A stretch of DNA of 64,000 nucleotides from Agelaius tricolor (Eukaryota; Chordata; Aves; Passeriformes; Icteridae): assembly GCA_023055355.1 (NCBI GenBank), contig JALJCS010000002.1, forward strand, positions 80,247,001-80,311,000. Direction: 5' to 3'. The position numbers and the translations under genes were made by a program. Below are positions 23,969-36,692 of the stretch, one piece after another. The notes under the pieces were generated by a model, which saw only the letters and a program-made list of their open reading frames with translations, ran no database searches and was not told the origin of the DNA. Position 1 is the first letter of the stretch; every line of letters begins with the position of its first letter.

Positions 23969-26900
23969 TAGATCCATCATGTGAAGCCCATTTGTTTAGT
24001 CATTGACTGTAAAGATTCTGGTTAGTTTTGGTTTTCTTGTATGATGCCAGATTAAGGAAAGTTCTAGCAAAAAATAGGGAGGAAAAGCACATTTGAAGAC
24101 AAGAAAAATCACATTTCTATTTTTAGGAAAATTCTTGGAAATACAACCTTTTTAAAATTTCAAAGTTAGGGGAAAGCAAAGTTGCAAGCCTTTATTCTCT
24201 TTATGAGTTGACACAAAGGTAGAATAAGAACTTGGAAATATTTTTTTTCATCTATATTCAATGGTCAACCATATTTTTTCCTCAAAGAAAACTATTCAGG
24301 TTGACAACATTAACAAGCCTCATTTCTATTCTTCAGGTAATTTGTTTCTCATTTGAGTTTTGTCTTGTCCTGCTTCATTCATGTGGACTTTGCTCTTACA
24401 GGGAATATTTCCTTCCTATAAAATTTCGCATTTAAAAGTAATTTGAAATACAGAGTCCCTGAAAATCAGAATTAAAATATTTTATAACATTGAAACTAAT
24501 AATTACAGTATTAAATAAGGAGATTCAGCCATAAGTGAATCTAGTTCTACCATAGTGTTTTAATTAAAACCAATAATTCTTACAAAGATAAACCTTGCTG
24601 TCTGGCTCATAAAGTAGATGAAATGATACATACACAGCTGTTGGCACACTGTAATCTTTTTCCATTATATCATATTGGAGATTCTCTTGTGTCTTTCTCC
24701 ATTTTCATGATGATATTTTTATATCTCTATTGATACATTTAATTGTTACAACAAAATAGAGTTAAAATTTAAGAAGATAAATAAGAATTAGAAAATCCAT
24801 GTTAAATGAGAAAATTTATTCTTAGTGCTAATAAGAATATTTTCTTTTCCTCCTAGCTATCTGAGACAGCTTTTTTCACCAAAGAAACAGAGAAGATTTT
24901 GAAGTTTAGTCCTTCAATATCTCAAACCCCACATAAAATAGCATTATTATCTCTTTTCCTTTTATTTCCTTTTTTTGTTGTTGTTGTTAGGCACAAAATC
25001 AAATTTCATACAAGAGCAAGAAAACATTTTTTCCTCATTTGATCAAACTTCAGTGAATTAATATAATTTTTTGTGCTGTTTTAAATGTACATGACAAAAA
25101 TAGTTTTATAGGTGCAATGTTTAATGAAATTGCTTAGTAATTAATTATTCTATAATTTATTTTTAGGTCCTTACAAGACTGCAGACCTGACATTGAAGAA
25201 TAACTGAATTTGGCATGTTTCTGATTTTTAGTGAATACCTATCAAGTTATAGAATCTCGCTAAATTTAGTGTTGTGTATTTAAATCCACGATATTAAGTG
25301 TATTTATTTGTTTAAAAGAAAATACAAAACATAAATGTGAGAGATGTCTTTTGAGGAATGATACTAAAAGGCAGTACAAAATGAGACCTTTTCATACTTG
25401 TGCCTAAATTTAGTCACAGTAGCAAAATGCTGTATAGCAGTCAATTAATTAGGGTTTCCTTTTGTGAGTGCAGAAAGTAAAATATTTGACAACATGGAGT
25501 AATGAGGTGGGAAAGGGAAGATCCCCTTCTTTCACAGAGGCTGCTGAGGCACAGCTTGGCCTGTGCTGGAGTGCTGAAATCAAGTGCAGGTTGTATCCCT
25601 TGTAAGGCCACACAGCTGAACCTAATTTTACCATATTGCAAAGACCGGAATCTTCAGTTAACATCTACCACATCCTGGTCCCTTAATCTCTGTATTATAT
25701 GGTGGCACCTCCCACAGAAAGAGTTCTAAGATTCTCACAGAACCTCAGACTAATTGTTATTGCATGTCAAACATATGGAACCACAACTCATATTTACTAG
25801 TATTAGTTGATTGCACTGAATATATTTAATCTTTTTTTCACCACTTGATTTTGGTTTTTAGTGAAACTTTCCCTGAAGCAAATGTTCTTTAAAACTTCTT
25901 TTAGGAGTACTGTATCTTGTATCAAGGTATGCTTTCAAAATCATATTTGTGAAAAATAAGAATCTCCTTCAAAGTATCATACACTGTAAGTAAGAATGAT
26001 GCAGCAATAAAATAAGTTACTGATATTCTGAGTTCTTTCATAAGTACTTTTCCTTACTTGGAAGATGCCTTTGTTCATAGCATCACAGACCTAATGTAGT
26101 TGGCTTCTCTCTACTGCTTTCCTCAGACCTTCAGGCTGAACTGTTCATACAATCACTCCCAAACGCACATTACTCATTGTGAGTCAGACCAGTTTCAAAG
26201 TTTAAATAGGACATTTTTGCTGGCTTAATTCATTTAGATGGAAATAGGTGAGGAAAACCTTGCCCAAAGAGCTGAGCAGGCAGATTTTAGCAAGTTGGTC
26301 AGTGCACTGTGAGATTGCCAAGCAGGACAGAGTAGGTTGGAAGGTGAGGCTGAAGGCAGTGCAAGGGGATCAGCAGACACGGCTGCAGCTTCCCTGCTTG
26401 TTCTGTGCACTGGCCATGACTCGTGTGTCTCAGCAAGGGTCAGACAATATTCTCCTATGAACAACCCCTTTTTTTGTGTTCGAGGTAAAGAACAAATTTA
26501 AATTGTTCCTAATTTGGTGGTTCTAGTGTGGGATGAAAACACAGAGTGAGGGTTATTCCTCACTAGTAGGAAACCATCAAGTTTTGGATTTGAATTCCAA
26601 ATTATTAGATTATTTTTGGTTATGCTTATTGATACTCCTGCTGTACCCTTGGAGTCTGGGAACACTCAAGCTTGGAGTCTGGATTTGAGGACATCTTTGA
26701 TTTGATTCACACTTGCTACTTGTGTACTTGCTGCCAACATTGTTTAGATAATGCAGCACATCTGACAGGCTCTGTAGGAAAAGCATGTCAAACAATGATG
26801 CTTTTTGTTGTGGCCTGGCTGGAATGTTAAACCAGACTTTAAACTATAGTGGAGTCAAGAAAAGATTAAAACGTTTTTTAACAAAGGCTTCAAATACAGA

Positions 26901-29900
26901 AATTAAGCAACTTATTCCTTCCACATCACAACCCTTGGATCACAGCCAGGGTAACATTTACAATGTATTAAAGGAGCTCATTCATCCTTCAGATAAAGAG
27001 GGTTTTTTTGGTTTGGTTTTGTTTTAAAAAAGGGAACATATTTCCAGCACAAAATCTTGATCTGCCCAAGTGTGCCAGAATCACACTAGATGATATTTCT
27101 CAAAATTATTTTATTGCTTATGGGAATATAAAAGGGAAGTATTACAATTTTTTTTATTGTATACTTCTTGTCCATATAATTCAATTCTTACATCTGAACA
27201 CCAGTTATATCACTGATTCTTTGGCTTCTGGTGTAAACCAGACCAAAAAAACATCAGACAATATTTTTCATTGTGTTTCAGGTAAAGAGCATTTTTTTTT
27301 AAGACATTTGATACTATTTTTAAATCTTCAAGTCAGATCTCACAAGGACATACAAGCACTTTTTTTGAGGGAGAGGAACAAGAAAAAAACAAAACAAATT
27401 TTAAAAACCCAACAAACATCGAAAATCTGTCTAGGACTTGTGTCAAGGAACTCTTTTAAAAACAATTCAGCAAAACAAGAATTGTTCATGCCAGACTCCA
27501 GAGGTTATTGCACACAGGAGGTGTGAATACTTGGGTCTCTTCACTCCAGAGTGAAGCAAGTTTCAATCCTTTGCCTTCTGCTTCTGAGGAGACTGTCTTA
27601 AGCATTAAAAACCAGTATCATTGATGAAGGGAGCTTCATTCTGCTGGGGGTGATTGCTTCCACCAAGAGAAGAGTGAGCAAGATAGCAGATTATTCTAGC
27701 AGAAGTGAAGCTTTGGAAGGATGAGGCCTGGGGAGCATTTTCTCCCAAGGGAAAAAAACCTCAACTGGAAATTTATGACTGAATTATACCCCAACATGAG
27801 AGAGAATTCATGGCATGTGTAGATAAAGTAAGTGGTATTAAGATATAGGTACTTTGATGTATTTTTTATCTGAGTGATACAAATACATCTGAACAGATAT
27901 CTCACAGCTTTCCAGCTATGGGCATATGCCAGTGGTTGATCCAACTAGAAGACAAAATTCCCCAATCCAAGGTACATGCATTCTGCCTCTTGACAGTCTC
28001 ACAAGTATCCCCCTGGCATCCCTCTGATGGGCAGGCCCTCCACCCAGCACTGCAGCTGCTCTCCTTCTGCTCCAGTAGTCACCTACCTGCTCATCTTCAA
28101 TTTACATTCAATGCATTTCCCCACTGCAAAGATGACCTGCCAAGAATTTTATGTGATTTTTTTCATTCATTCCCTTCTATGGATCACTGTTAGCACTATG
28201 AACGATATTCATAAAATAAACCTCACAGACCAAGAACTTCTCTTTAATCATTTATTACCATTCAGCTGGACATTTCTGTCCATAGCTGAGTCTTTATAGC
28301 AAACAGTAGAGTTATTGTGGGTCATAAAGCTGTGTGGAGAGGCCTCTGACATAGTAATGACATAATATTTGTACTCAAAATTCATCTCTTTTTGCAGCAT
28401 CTTTCTTCATACTTTTTCCCATTTTATAAGTGTAAAAGAATATTTACACTTGCACTGAAATCAATACCAAAGAGCTTGCCATTTGATTACTATTACTTAT
28501 TGCATTTTATCCCCCATATTTGAGTGTCTAATAAAAGCTATTAGGAAAGGAAGTTCCTATAAAGAATAATAGCAATTCATGTTTGATAATTTCAGCTGTA
28601 AATTGAATGAACAAAGTGATTAATAACACATAAATTAAATTTAGCAGTTATACTCTGGTTGTTTCAAAGTGCCTTATGTACATAGGTGAGCAAATAATGG
28701 GTTATTTCAGTCTGGTGGCTCACATATCTGCCAAAACATAAGGGAATCAGTGATGATGAAAGCAGCTCTTCTTGGGGAAAGAAGAGTAGAGACTCCTTCC
28801 CTATTAGGATTTTAGGAATTCAAAACGTGTTTTATTCAGCCCATAATTTTTGTTCTGTTACATATTTCAAAAATATTTATATTCTGTATTTTTCATTCAG
28901 TGATTTAAATTTTTTGTATTGTCTTTAATTAAAATGTTGTCTGACACAAAAAACAAATGTTTTAATAAAAAATGTCAAAGCAAAATTCTTGGCACTTCAA
29001 AATATTCCCTGTTATATATATTTATTTTAATTTCAGTCAATTTTTTTACATGGTTTTGGTTTCCAAGAATTTTTTGGCAAATGTAATATTCATTAAAAAT
29101 TTTGCCCCACCTCAATTACAAACATAAGTACACCCACATAACACCCTTTGAGGTAGCAAAGTGTCATTGGCCTATTCCAACAAAACAAGATGCCAAATTA
29201 TTTCTGAGGAAAGAAAGGAGAAATGAGTTTTATCTGTTGAAATAAGTCAACGAGCTCAGCTTCCCACCAAAGGCCCTTGGCATACTGCAGACTTCAAGTT
29301 CTTGCTTGTCTACCAGCTTCTTGCTCTGAGGTTTGGTGCTCCCAGCAGTTCACCAGCAGGAGTCCTGTCCCACTGCAGACCACAGCTCCCTTCAGACTCC
29401 ACACCTGAACTTCCTTCCCACGTCAGCAGGACAGGGAGGATGGGACGTACCCCAGTCTTGTCACGCTATGGGGCTGGAAAGCAGCCTGGCTCAGAATCTG
29501 AAATAATTTGCAGGTTAAACACTGGGGACATATGGTTGTGTCTGTCTGTCCAACGTGAGCCTCTCCAATAACTTCCTTGACTCTTCACCTGGAGGAAGGG
29601 ATGGCTGGATGGGGGCAGGTGGCAGGGACCACAGCCTTTACAAACCATCTGTTCACAAATCTTCTCTTTCATATACGCTGTCACAGACAGTTATGGAAGG
29701 ACAGAGGAAGGTCAAAATACATCTTTGCCCAGACAAGAGAGTGGATTAAGTATGAGAGATGTGTGCCTGGGGCAGAGGAATTTACTCCACCTCTGTACAC
29801 AACAGTGAACTGTGAGCACAAATAGCTGTTGGGTGGGGTGGGGATTCCCTACCTCTCCTCAGGTAAACAGAGCACATTGTTCTTGAAGTCAAAAGTAGAG

Positions 29901-31890
29901 CAAGGAATTGAAACCTAATTGCTTTTCAAGCAAGGAACTCAATTCTGTAGCAAGTGTAGGTTTCTGTAGTGGCAAGTGCCACATGTTATTTCTTGGTCTT
30001 CTGAGGTATTGTACCAAAGGTAAGAGGTAGAAAAGAGCTATCTACCCAGGCAATGGATATAAAACTCATGGACTATACTAATGAACAGGAAAAAAGCGAT
30101 GCTTTCTAGGAAAAATTGTCTAACTCAAGCACTGTTTGAAAAAATCAATAATCGCCAGGAATGATAGTCAACTTTTATTAGTGTTGGACCTGATCTACCT
30201 GGCTTTAGAAAAGGAGCTCAATTAACTTTAATTGAATGAGCTAGACTTGTCAATTAGACTCACATATGATATTCCTGCAAATGTTTAAACATCATGAAAT
30301 GATTAGAAATTTGTTAGCAATATCAAGGAAATCCAATATTTTTACTGAATTCCAGATGATTCACCTTTCAATGCATGAAATACATGCAGACTTTGTGTTG
30401 TTTAGCAAAAATTCTAAATGTTTCCTGCAAGTGCAAGCATGTCATTTACAAGGAAGCATGCTGTTGGATTAAATACAACACAAAACTTAAGCCAGGTGTC
30501 CCTCAGGACCACCCCAAACACTCTTGTTTACAACAAACAGCTACCAATAGGCTAAAGTCAGCTTGGTACTTATGATAGATTTGCTGAGGTTTTGACAGGT
30601 AAATGTGTGGTTTTAAATTGGTCATCCTGTGTCCTTCTTCACAGATGACTCCAGAGATTGATGGTAGTATATGGAGTCTTTCACCTGTAAGGTCTTTGGT
30701 CTGTAGCCACAGTAAGGAGAAGTGCAAAATCTTCCATAACTCTTTTTATTTTCCCACTTTATTTATGGTGAGAAGACAGAAGGAGGTATTTACAGTATGC
30801 AACAGGATGTTTAATAACTTGCAACCCTGTGTCCCATTTAAGGACTTAGTTGCTCAGCTGAAGCTCACACAGGCAATGAAACCCATCACCCATCAATGCC
30901 CAACACTGGCATTAAATGGAACTCCTGTGAACAGTTTCAGCATTTGTCTTTCTATCTACCACTACAATGTGAAGTCTCTCAAAAATCAATTCTTGTAAAT
31001 CCTGAGTGGTTTCTGTTACCAAAGAAGACCATGCATAAATCTGCTTCTTACGTGAAGTCATGTGCCCTACTTTATTAAAAGAGGGTACAGAAATGGGAGG
31101 AGACTCCACCTTAAAAGCCTCTGTGAGAACTCTATGAATTCTAAGAGCACTGAACAAACTAAAAACCATAACAGGGCTTTTACTATCAATCAAGGAAGGA
31201 AAAGTTTAGAGGAGAGGAATTCCTTTCCTCTCTATGATTTAATAGTTGCACAGGTGGAAAGAAAAAGACTAAACAAGTTAAATAGCTTTGAAATAGTTAG
31301 TTGCTTTTCATAATAACCACATGTATCCCATCTGGAAACAATTATTGATGCTGGTGCAGATCACAAAGTGATATGAAAGAAAGAGTAGCTAGTTTAATAG
31401 AAAATTATAATAACAATGTACAATGTAAGCATCTCTATCAATTTCTATTGATATACAGTAAAAGATCCTACATAATATACAGATCTGGCTTCTTGCTAGA
31501 GATTTTGCTAGGTGCTCTTGTAGGGTATAGCAAGTATTTAAAATTATTCTCTAGAGTTTCTGACATGGTCTAATAAAACCAGCTTTGCACGAAACATAAC
31601 AGCATTTCTTCAATGATAAAAGGCAAGAAGATGATACCTCTGCTTGCTATTCCTCTAATATGCAGTTCCTCTGTTGGGAGTCAGACATTATCATTTCTTC
31701 CATTAAGCTTTGAGTCAGGGTCTTTGCTTAATGAGGAAGACTTGGTTTTCTTCCTGCAGTTACTGCTCCTTCCAAACCTCTACCTTGATTATGAGATAAG
31801 AAATGTTACATGTAGAAAAGGATTGATGCTACCCACACACTGGCTTTTCAGAGATGATGCCAAGTGTAGGGGGATAGAATATAAGAAAAT
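23969..31890. other. AT-rich noncoding DNA, no gene seen
   Basis: This stretch includes the longest open frame of the window (27008-27526 plus, 172 codons). Its product is rich in K, N, F and I and resembles no protein I know, and it overlaps low-complexity A and T runs, so I read it as chance. A GC-richer patch lies at about 29280-29480. A short (TTG)n run lies at 24976-24988, and a 14-bp palindrome centred on TTAATTAA lies at 24557-24570. I recognise no transposon, apart from a very weak MIR-like similarity near 29135. Confidence 0.65.
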
Positions 31891-31892
31891 AA

Positions 31893-32178
31893 AGGTAGTC
31901 TAGAAAGTAATCTTACCCCTAAGAAGTTGTAGCTGGGCTAATTATTAAAGATTAGGAGCAGGCCTGACCTTAACAGGCCACAGCTGTAGCCAATAAGAAG
32001 AGTGTTATAAAAGACTGGATTGGTTGGTTGAGGGGGAACTGGAGTTAGCTGGATACTGTGAGAAGAAGGAAGAGCCAGTGCTTAGAGGAGCTGTCTATGA
32101 GAAACATCAAGGAGGTATGAAACTCTTGTAATAAGGAACTAAACAGTATGGAACCTTTGCAGTATAGTGACAACATTG
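31893..32178 (+). mobile_element. Degraded ERV long terminal repeat, songbird type
   Basis: The sequence from CTAGAAAGTAATCTTACCCC through the ACCTTTGCAGTATAG region matches my memory of an avian, probably songbird, endogenous-retrovirus LTR. Supporting landmarks are TTGTAGCTGGGCTAATTATTA, the GGCCTGACCTTAACAGGCCACAGC stretch read as two parts, a CCAAT box at 31990-31994 and a TATA box at 32005-32012. The CCAAT-to-TATA spacing suits a U3 promoter. No viral internal region flanks it on either side, so it appears to be a solo or fragmentary LTR. Both ends are uncertain, because I cannot see clear TG...CA termini or a target-site duplication. The subfamily name is not claimed. Confidence 0.75.
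31990..32012 (+). promoter_or_regulatory. LTR promoter boxes (CCAAT and TATA)
   Basis: CCAAT at 31990-31994 and TTATAAAA at 32005-32012 lie in the predicted U3 part of the LTR. Together they form a recognisable RNA polymerase II core-promoter arrangement for plus-strand transcription. Whether it is still active cannot be told from sequence. Confidence 0.5.
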
Positions 32179-34120
32179 AGTATTTGATTGTAAAGTCAGA
32201 CAGGGATGTTCAGACCCCAGCAAAAAGCCATGTAAATAGTTAAAGATGGATACCAACAGAAACAACAGATTTTCCTAATATGAAATGGTGTCCTTAAAAA
32301 AATCCATTTTAACATCAAAGTATCAATAGATAAAAAAAAAACCACCACCGTAGATAGCATTTGTCTACAGGTGCTTAAAAGCACTTGTTGGCTCAGATTG
32401 TCCAGTAAGAAATTAGCACTTCACTTACACAATACCTGACTCTTGCCCTGTCTCAAGACTATCTTGGCCACTTAATCACCCCTTTGTAATAAATGGGTGC
32501 CTATATCCTAAAGGTTTGGCTGTTTATGATGAGTCAAGCACACTGTCAGTGACTGCAGCACCTGAGAAGAACATTTTTTTCTTTGAATATCTCTTTTCTC
32601 ATTCTCAAAAAGCTAGTCTGTGTAAGATTTTCCACAGCTGACTGGAAAAATAAAATTTCCTTGTTACTAATAATGTATCTGGTACCTTAGAACACACCAT
32701 GTTTGGGGACATACATATCTGCAGCACTTGCTTAAATGTACAGTTGGCTCTAGATGTTCGGGGTCCCAGCTGGCCTCATCTCAATAATCTTCATCCATTT
32801 CACTGAACTTAGAGTTCCAACCTAAGAGCACAGCTAAAGTATAAAAGCCCAGACTATCACACTGCAGAGCTAAACCTTCAGATTTTGCCCATCAAAATCT
32901 CCCTTACATTTCTAATATCATCAACCCCTAGTAGAACTGAGTGCCTGTTTTCTGACTGATTCTTTCAAAGAGAGAAAGGCCATCAGAACCAACTCAAATA
33001 CAAACTGCATCTGTAGTGACAACCTGACACTTTGGTTCTTTTACATAGTTTTAAATTTGGTTCTTGTGAACAGGATTAAGTTGCATACAATCAAGCATTG
33101 GAGATCATCTGACAACCAGGCCAGGGAAAGGATAGAGAGTGTTCCTGTTTTCCTTTTAATTCCTGTAAAGAAGATACTAATCTTTCTTGTTTTTAATGAA
33201 CAAGCTCCTTTTATGTGTGACAATAGATTTCCCTTTCAAGAAGTCTTGCCTCAGTGAACCAGATGCTTCCCTGAGCAATAACAGAGGCAATCAAACAATC
33301 CTGCAGACTGTTTGTGACTGGGAGTGGAAATGGGCAAGGATGGACACTGAGAGTACTGAAATGACTGATTCTTGCCCCTACAGGATGAGCAAAGAACATA
33401 ATTCAAGGTAAATATTCAGATTGTCTTCAGTGAATTTAAATTTGTTGGACTTGCTGGCTGCATTAAAATGGGTACAAGTGCCTTTACAAGAGACATACTG
33501 CAACAAAACACATACTTGTTATTGGCCTTGCTGCAGAATCCTCATATGCTATTATTCAGACTGGCCCAGATTTTATGAGGAGTTAAGTCATCACCAAACT
33601 CCGTTTAAGTTCAGTGGAAACTGACGTCCTGAAATTATTTTAAATATTGTACTTTATATTTAACTTTTTTTAGCCTTTCATTTCCAAGTCATCTTTGAAG
33701 CCTTGGTACTACTATGGCTATAACAAAGGGTTTGCTCCATTTTAACCTTTCACATTTTGTTAACAAAATCAAAACCAGGACAATTAGATACCTCCTGATT
33801 TATTTTAATATTAAGGGAATGTTTGAAATGGCACAAGTATTGGGGAAAGTACTTCAAGCCATGGCTGCAGCAGCACTGGGGTTCTGGTCACAGACATCAA
33901 AGATAACTTGAAAAGAAAAGAATTTGAAACTGATAATGCTTTGCATTTCAGGATATGTTTAAATAATTTTGTTACATTTATATGAAAAAAAGTTAAAAAA
34001 AGAGACTTGAGTACTGTTGAAAGCCAATATTTGATAGTACAACTGAGCTATTCTCCAATTTTGTCTTCTTTGGGGAAAACATGAGAAATAAAACTGTATA
34101 GCAACAGTGGAAAATTGAGT

Positions 34121-34148
34121 AAGCAGATATTTAGGAGAATATCTGCTT
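34121..34148. repeat. Perfect 11-bp hairpin, 6-nt loop
   Basis: AAGCAGATATT at 34121-34131 and its exact reverse complement at 34138-34148 flank TAGGAG. The structure lies in unique noncoding DNA. Confidence 0.9.
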
Positions 34149-35586
34149 CTCTGCCACTGGCTTCCTGTATGGCCATTAAGGAATATCTTATTGCTTTGTT
34201 CTTGTTCCAAAACTCAGATTTTCTACCTCAAATATCTGTGCACTAACAATAGATACATGTGGATATTCCATGTCTTAAATGCTTAGGCCAGAGTGCTTGC
34301 TGTCTATTACCCCAAAACTGGCATATCAAAGTAAAACATGACAATAAATATAGATATATATAATATCTGACATTTCTCTACTGCTCCTCTTATGTTGAAC
34401 CTGAATTACATAGCCTGATACAGGTCAAAAAAAAGTAAAGGTGTTATAGTATTGACAATTGTCACTTCACTCCTTTTGTTTGCTGTACCTCTTCTATATT
34501 TCACTTTCAAAATACTTGGGATTGATACTATGGCTGAATTTATGACTTTCTTAAGGGAATTTTGCATTTGCATTGGTAAGTGCTCCATACTTTTCATAGC
34601 AAGACCTAAAGAATATTAAGGAAAATTCCATTTTTCAAAATTCCCTGACAGTGCTGGGATTTTGAAGGAGGAAGTTTTGAGGGGTTTGTGGGCATGAAAA
34701 TTAATTGATAACTAAAAATATTTGTCCTAAAAAAATGTTAGGGCTGCATTCAACCAAAGTTTTGCTGACAGCAAATATATGAGCTATTAGTAACGAACAG
34801 GGTATTGGAGAAGGTGAAAAATGAGCAACAAGACTGGCCAGATACTAGCAGATTTAGTCAGAAATGACTAGACCTTCATTTATTTTATTAAATTGTCTCT
34901 TTAAAAGATTAAAACCAATAATAATTTAGACTTTTGAGAAGTGATTTTAATTATGATTTTTGTACCTACTTACATAAATACTTTAAGATTAGCTACAAGG
35001 TCTTGTATTGAATGACTAAGAAAAGAATGGAAGTGTTTAAAACAGTGTATTAATATACTACCTTTTCTGCTTTGGGAGGATTTAATGTAATTTTATGAGT
35101 ATCAGAAATGAATTACTATGCTTTTCAAAAACTTTAGACACTTCCCAGTCAATCACAAGAAAGGCATGATTGACATTTGAACAGCCTCAATTTCTGCTTC
35201 TTTATTGATCCTATCGAAGGTGTCATTGGCAGAGATGCTAAACCAGAGCTTTACATTTTAAATGGAGGCTTCTGAAGACTGCTGAATACCAATATGTTTA
35301 GTAGCTGTGTTATGACAATTTTCATTTAAATCAGAATAATCTTGGTCTTTGAGGCTTGGGCTAGTGATATCTCATTGTCAATTCCATTATCAAGAATTAA
35401 TAGTGAAATGATTGTGGCCATTCAATGTAGAGTTCAGGGCACAGGACAGAGCATGCACATCACAGGAACATCAACAGCAAGCCATGATCCTGAGCACTGA
35501 GTTGCTGTTTTTTCAAAGCTTTCTCTGTAACAACTTCAAAATCTCCCTGACCACTATTTAATGAATGTAAATGTAGGATTGGTTTG

Positions 35587-35600
35587 TTTTTTTTTTTTTT
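35587..35600. repeat. Poly-T tract (14 bases)
   Basis: This is an uninterrupted T run in noncoding DNA, with no retroposon body recognised on either side. Confidence 0.85.
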
Positions 35601-36241
35601 GTGACCAGCCCTCATCTTTACTCCCCCAAGTAATTATGGTGCTTATTTAGGAAATTCTCATGGGAGCCTAGGTTCCCTGCTTCTGCCTGAGTGCAGTCTG
35701 TAGAACAGCGGAACAGCAGCATTCTGCCCCAGAAATAAAACAATTCAACAGTAATAAATGAGAAAGAAATACCACTGTCTTTCTCACAGAACCTTTACCT
35801 TCCCATGGCTTTCACTCCTGGGGTGGTCATTATCAAACAATTTCTTCTGCCCCCTCAGCTGTTCCACTCAAGTTCATGATTCAGGCTGAAGTGGTTTCCC
35901 ACTAAGTTTGTCTTCTCTAGAGTTTCTGCTCCAGATGCTTGTCTGCATATCCAGTGCCATGGATGCCAACCTCCATCAAATCAGGAGGAGGAGGTCTGTG
36001 TGCTGAGAGGGGCTGCCTGGCCACAAGAAGAAAAGGAGAGAAATGAGGGAGTGAGCTCACGCTGTTCAGATCGATAATCACAGGTCTTGTGACCCCAGTC
36101 ACCAGCAGCCCCTGGAATCTCCTAAGGACACAGCAGCTTCCAGGCACATGGGTTTAGCCATGCCCTGTTCCTCTGAAGATGACCTCTTAAAATTGTCTGT
36201 GTGCCCTTTAGCAACCAGAATGGTGGATTCAGAAGCAGTGA

Positions 36242-36264
36242 GGGTTTTTGGGTAGAGGGTGGGG
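36242..36264 (+). other. Potential G-quadruplex motif
   Basis: Four runs of at least three G are separated by TTTTT, TAGA and T, which satisfies the usual G3-loop1-7 pattern on the plus strand. It lies in a slightly GC-richer stretch with no identified promoter. Confidence 0.6.
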
Positions 36265-36670
36265 TGGTTGTTCTGGATTGCAGCTCTCCCTTTGCACATG
36301 TTCTGTTAATAAACCAAGCAGAAACTGTCTCACTCTAAACTTGTGTCTGGGGCTATGTAGTCCAAGGATTGTGTCAGCAAAGGATGAAGGTGTGAGGGTG
36401 CAGCTTCAAGATGAGCTTGGTCCCATGAACGGGCTCTATCTCTGTTATCCCATTTGCAACCAGTCTTGACATCCTGCACAAAACCTGTGCTCCATCTACT
36501 CATATGCAGCAATTAATAAAGGAGCTCACCAGCACTTTACTCCTGTTCCTTGGATGCTCTTGCAAGAGATTCCACAGAAGGATCCTGGACTAGTTCAGGA
36601 AACAACTTCTAGGGAAGGTGTGTGGAGTAACAGAGATGATAGGATCTGAATAGGAACTTGCAATTCAGGA

Positions 36671-36692
36671 CAGCTGCCAAATTTGGCAGCTG
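36671..36692. repeat. Perfect 22-bp zero-loop palindrome
   Basis: CAGCTGCCAAA at 36671-36681 is immediately followed by its exact reverse complement TTTGGCAGCTG at 36682-36692. Each arm starts or ends in CAGCTG, an E-box that is itself palindromic. The central TGCCAAATTTGGCA also contains the TTGGC and GCCAA half-sites used by nuclear factor I proteins, here facing each other. Chance occurrence of a perfect 22-bp palindrome in a window of this size is unlikely. Confidence 0.92.

Noticed and set aside
27008..27526. Longest open frame in the window, 172 codons, plus strand
   Set aside because: Its product is rich in K, N, F and I with no domain I recognise. It crosses A and T homopolymer runs and has no promoter, splice or conservation evidence. 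A frame of this length can arise by chance in 64 kb.
36290..36340. TTAATAAACCAAGCAGAAACTG considered as an LTR polyadenylation region
   Set aside because: A lone AATAAA with no other LTR landmarks nearby is not enough.
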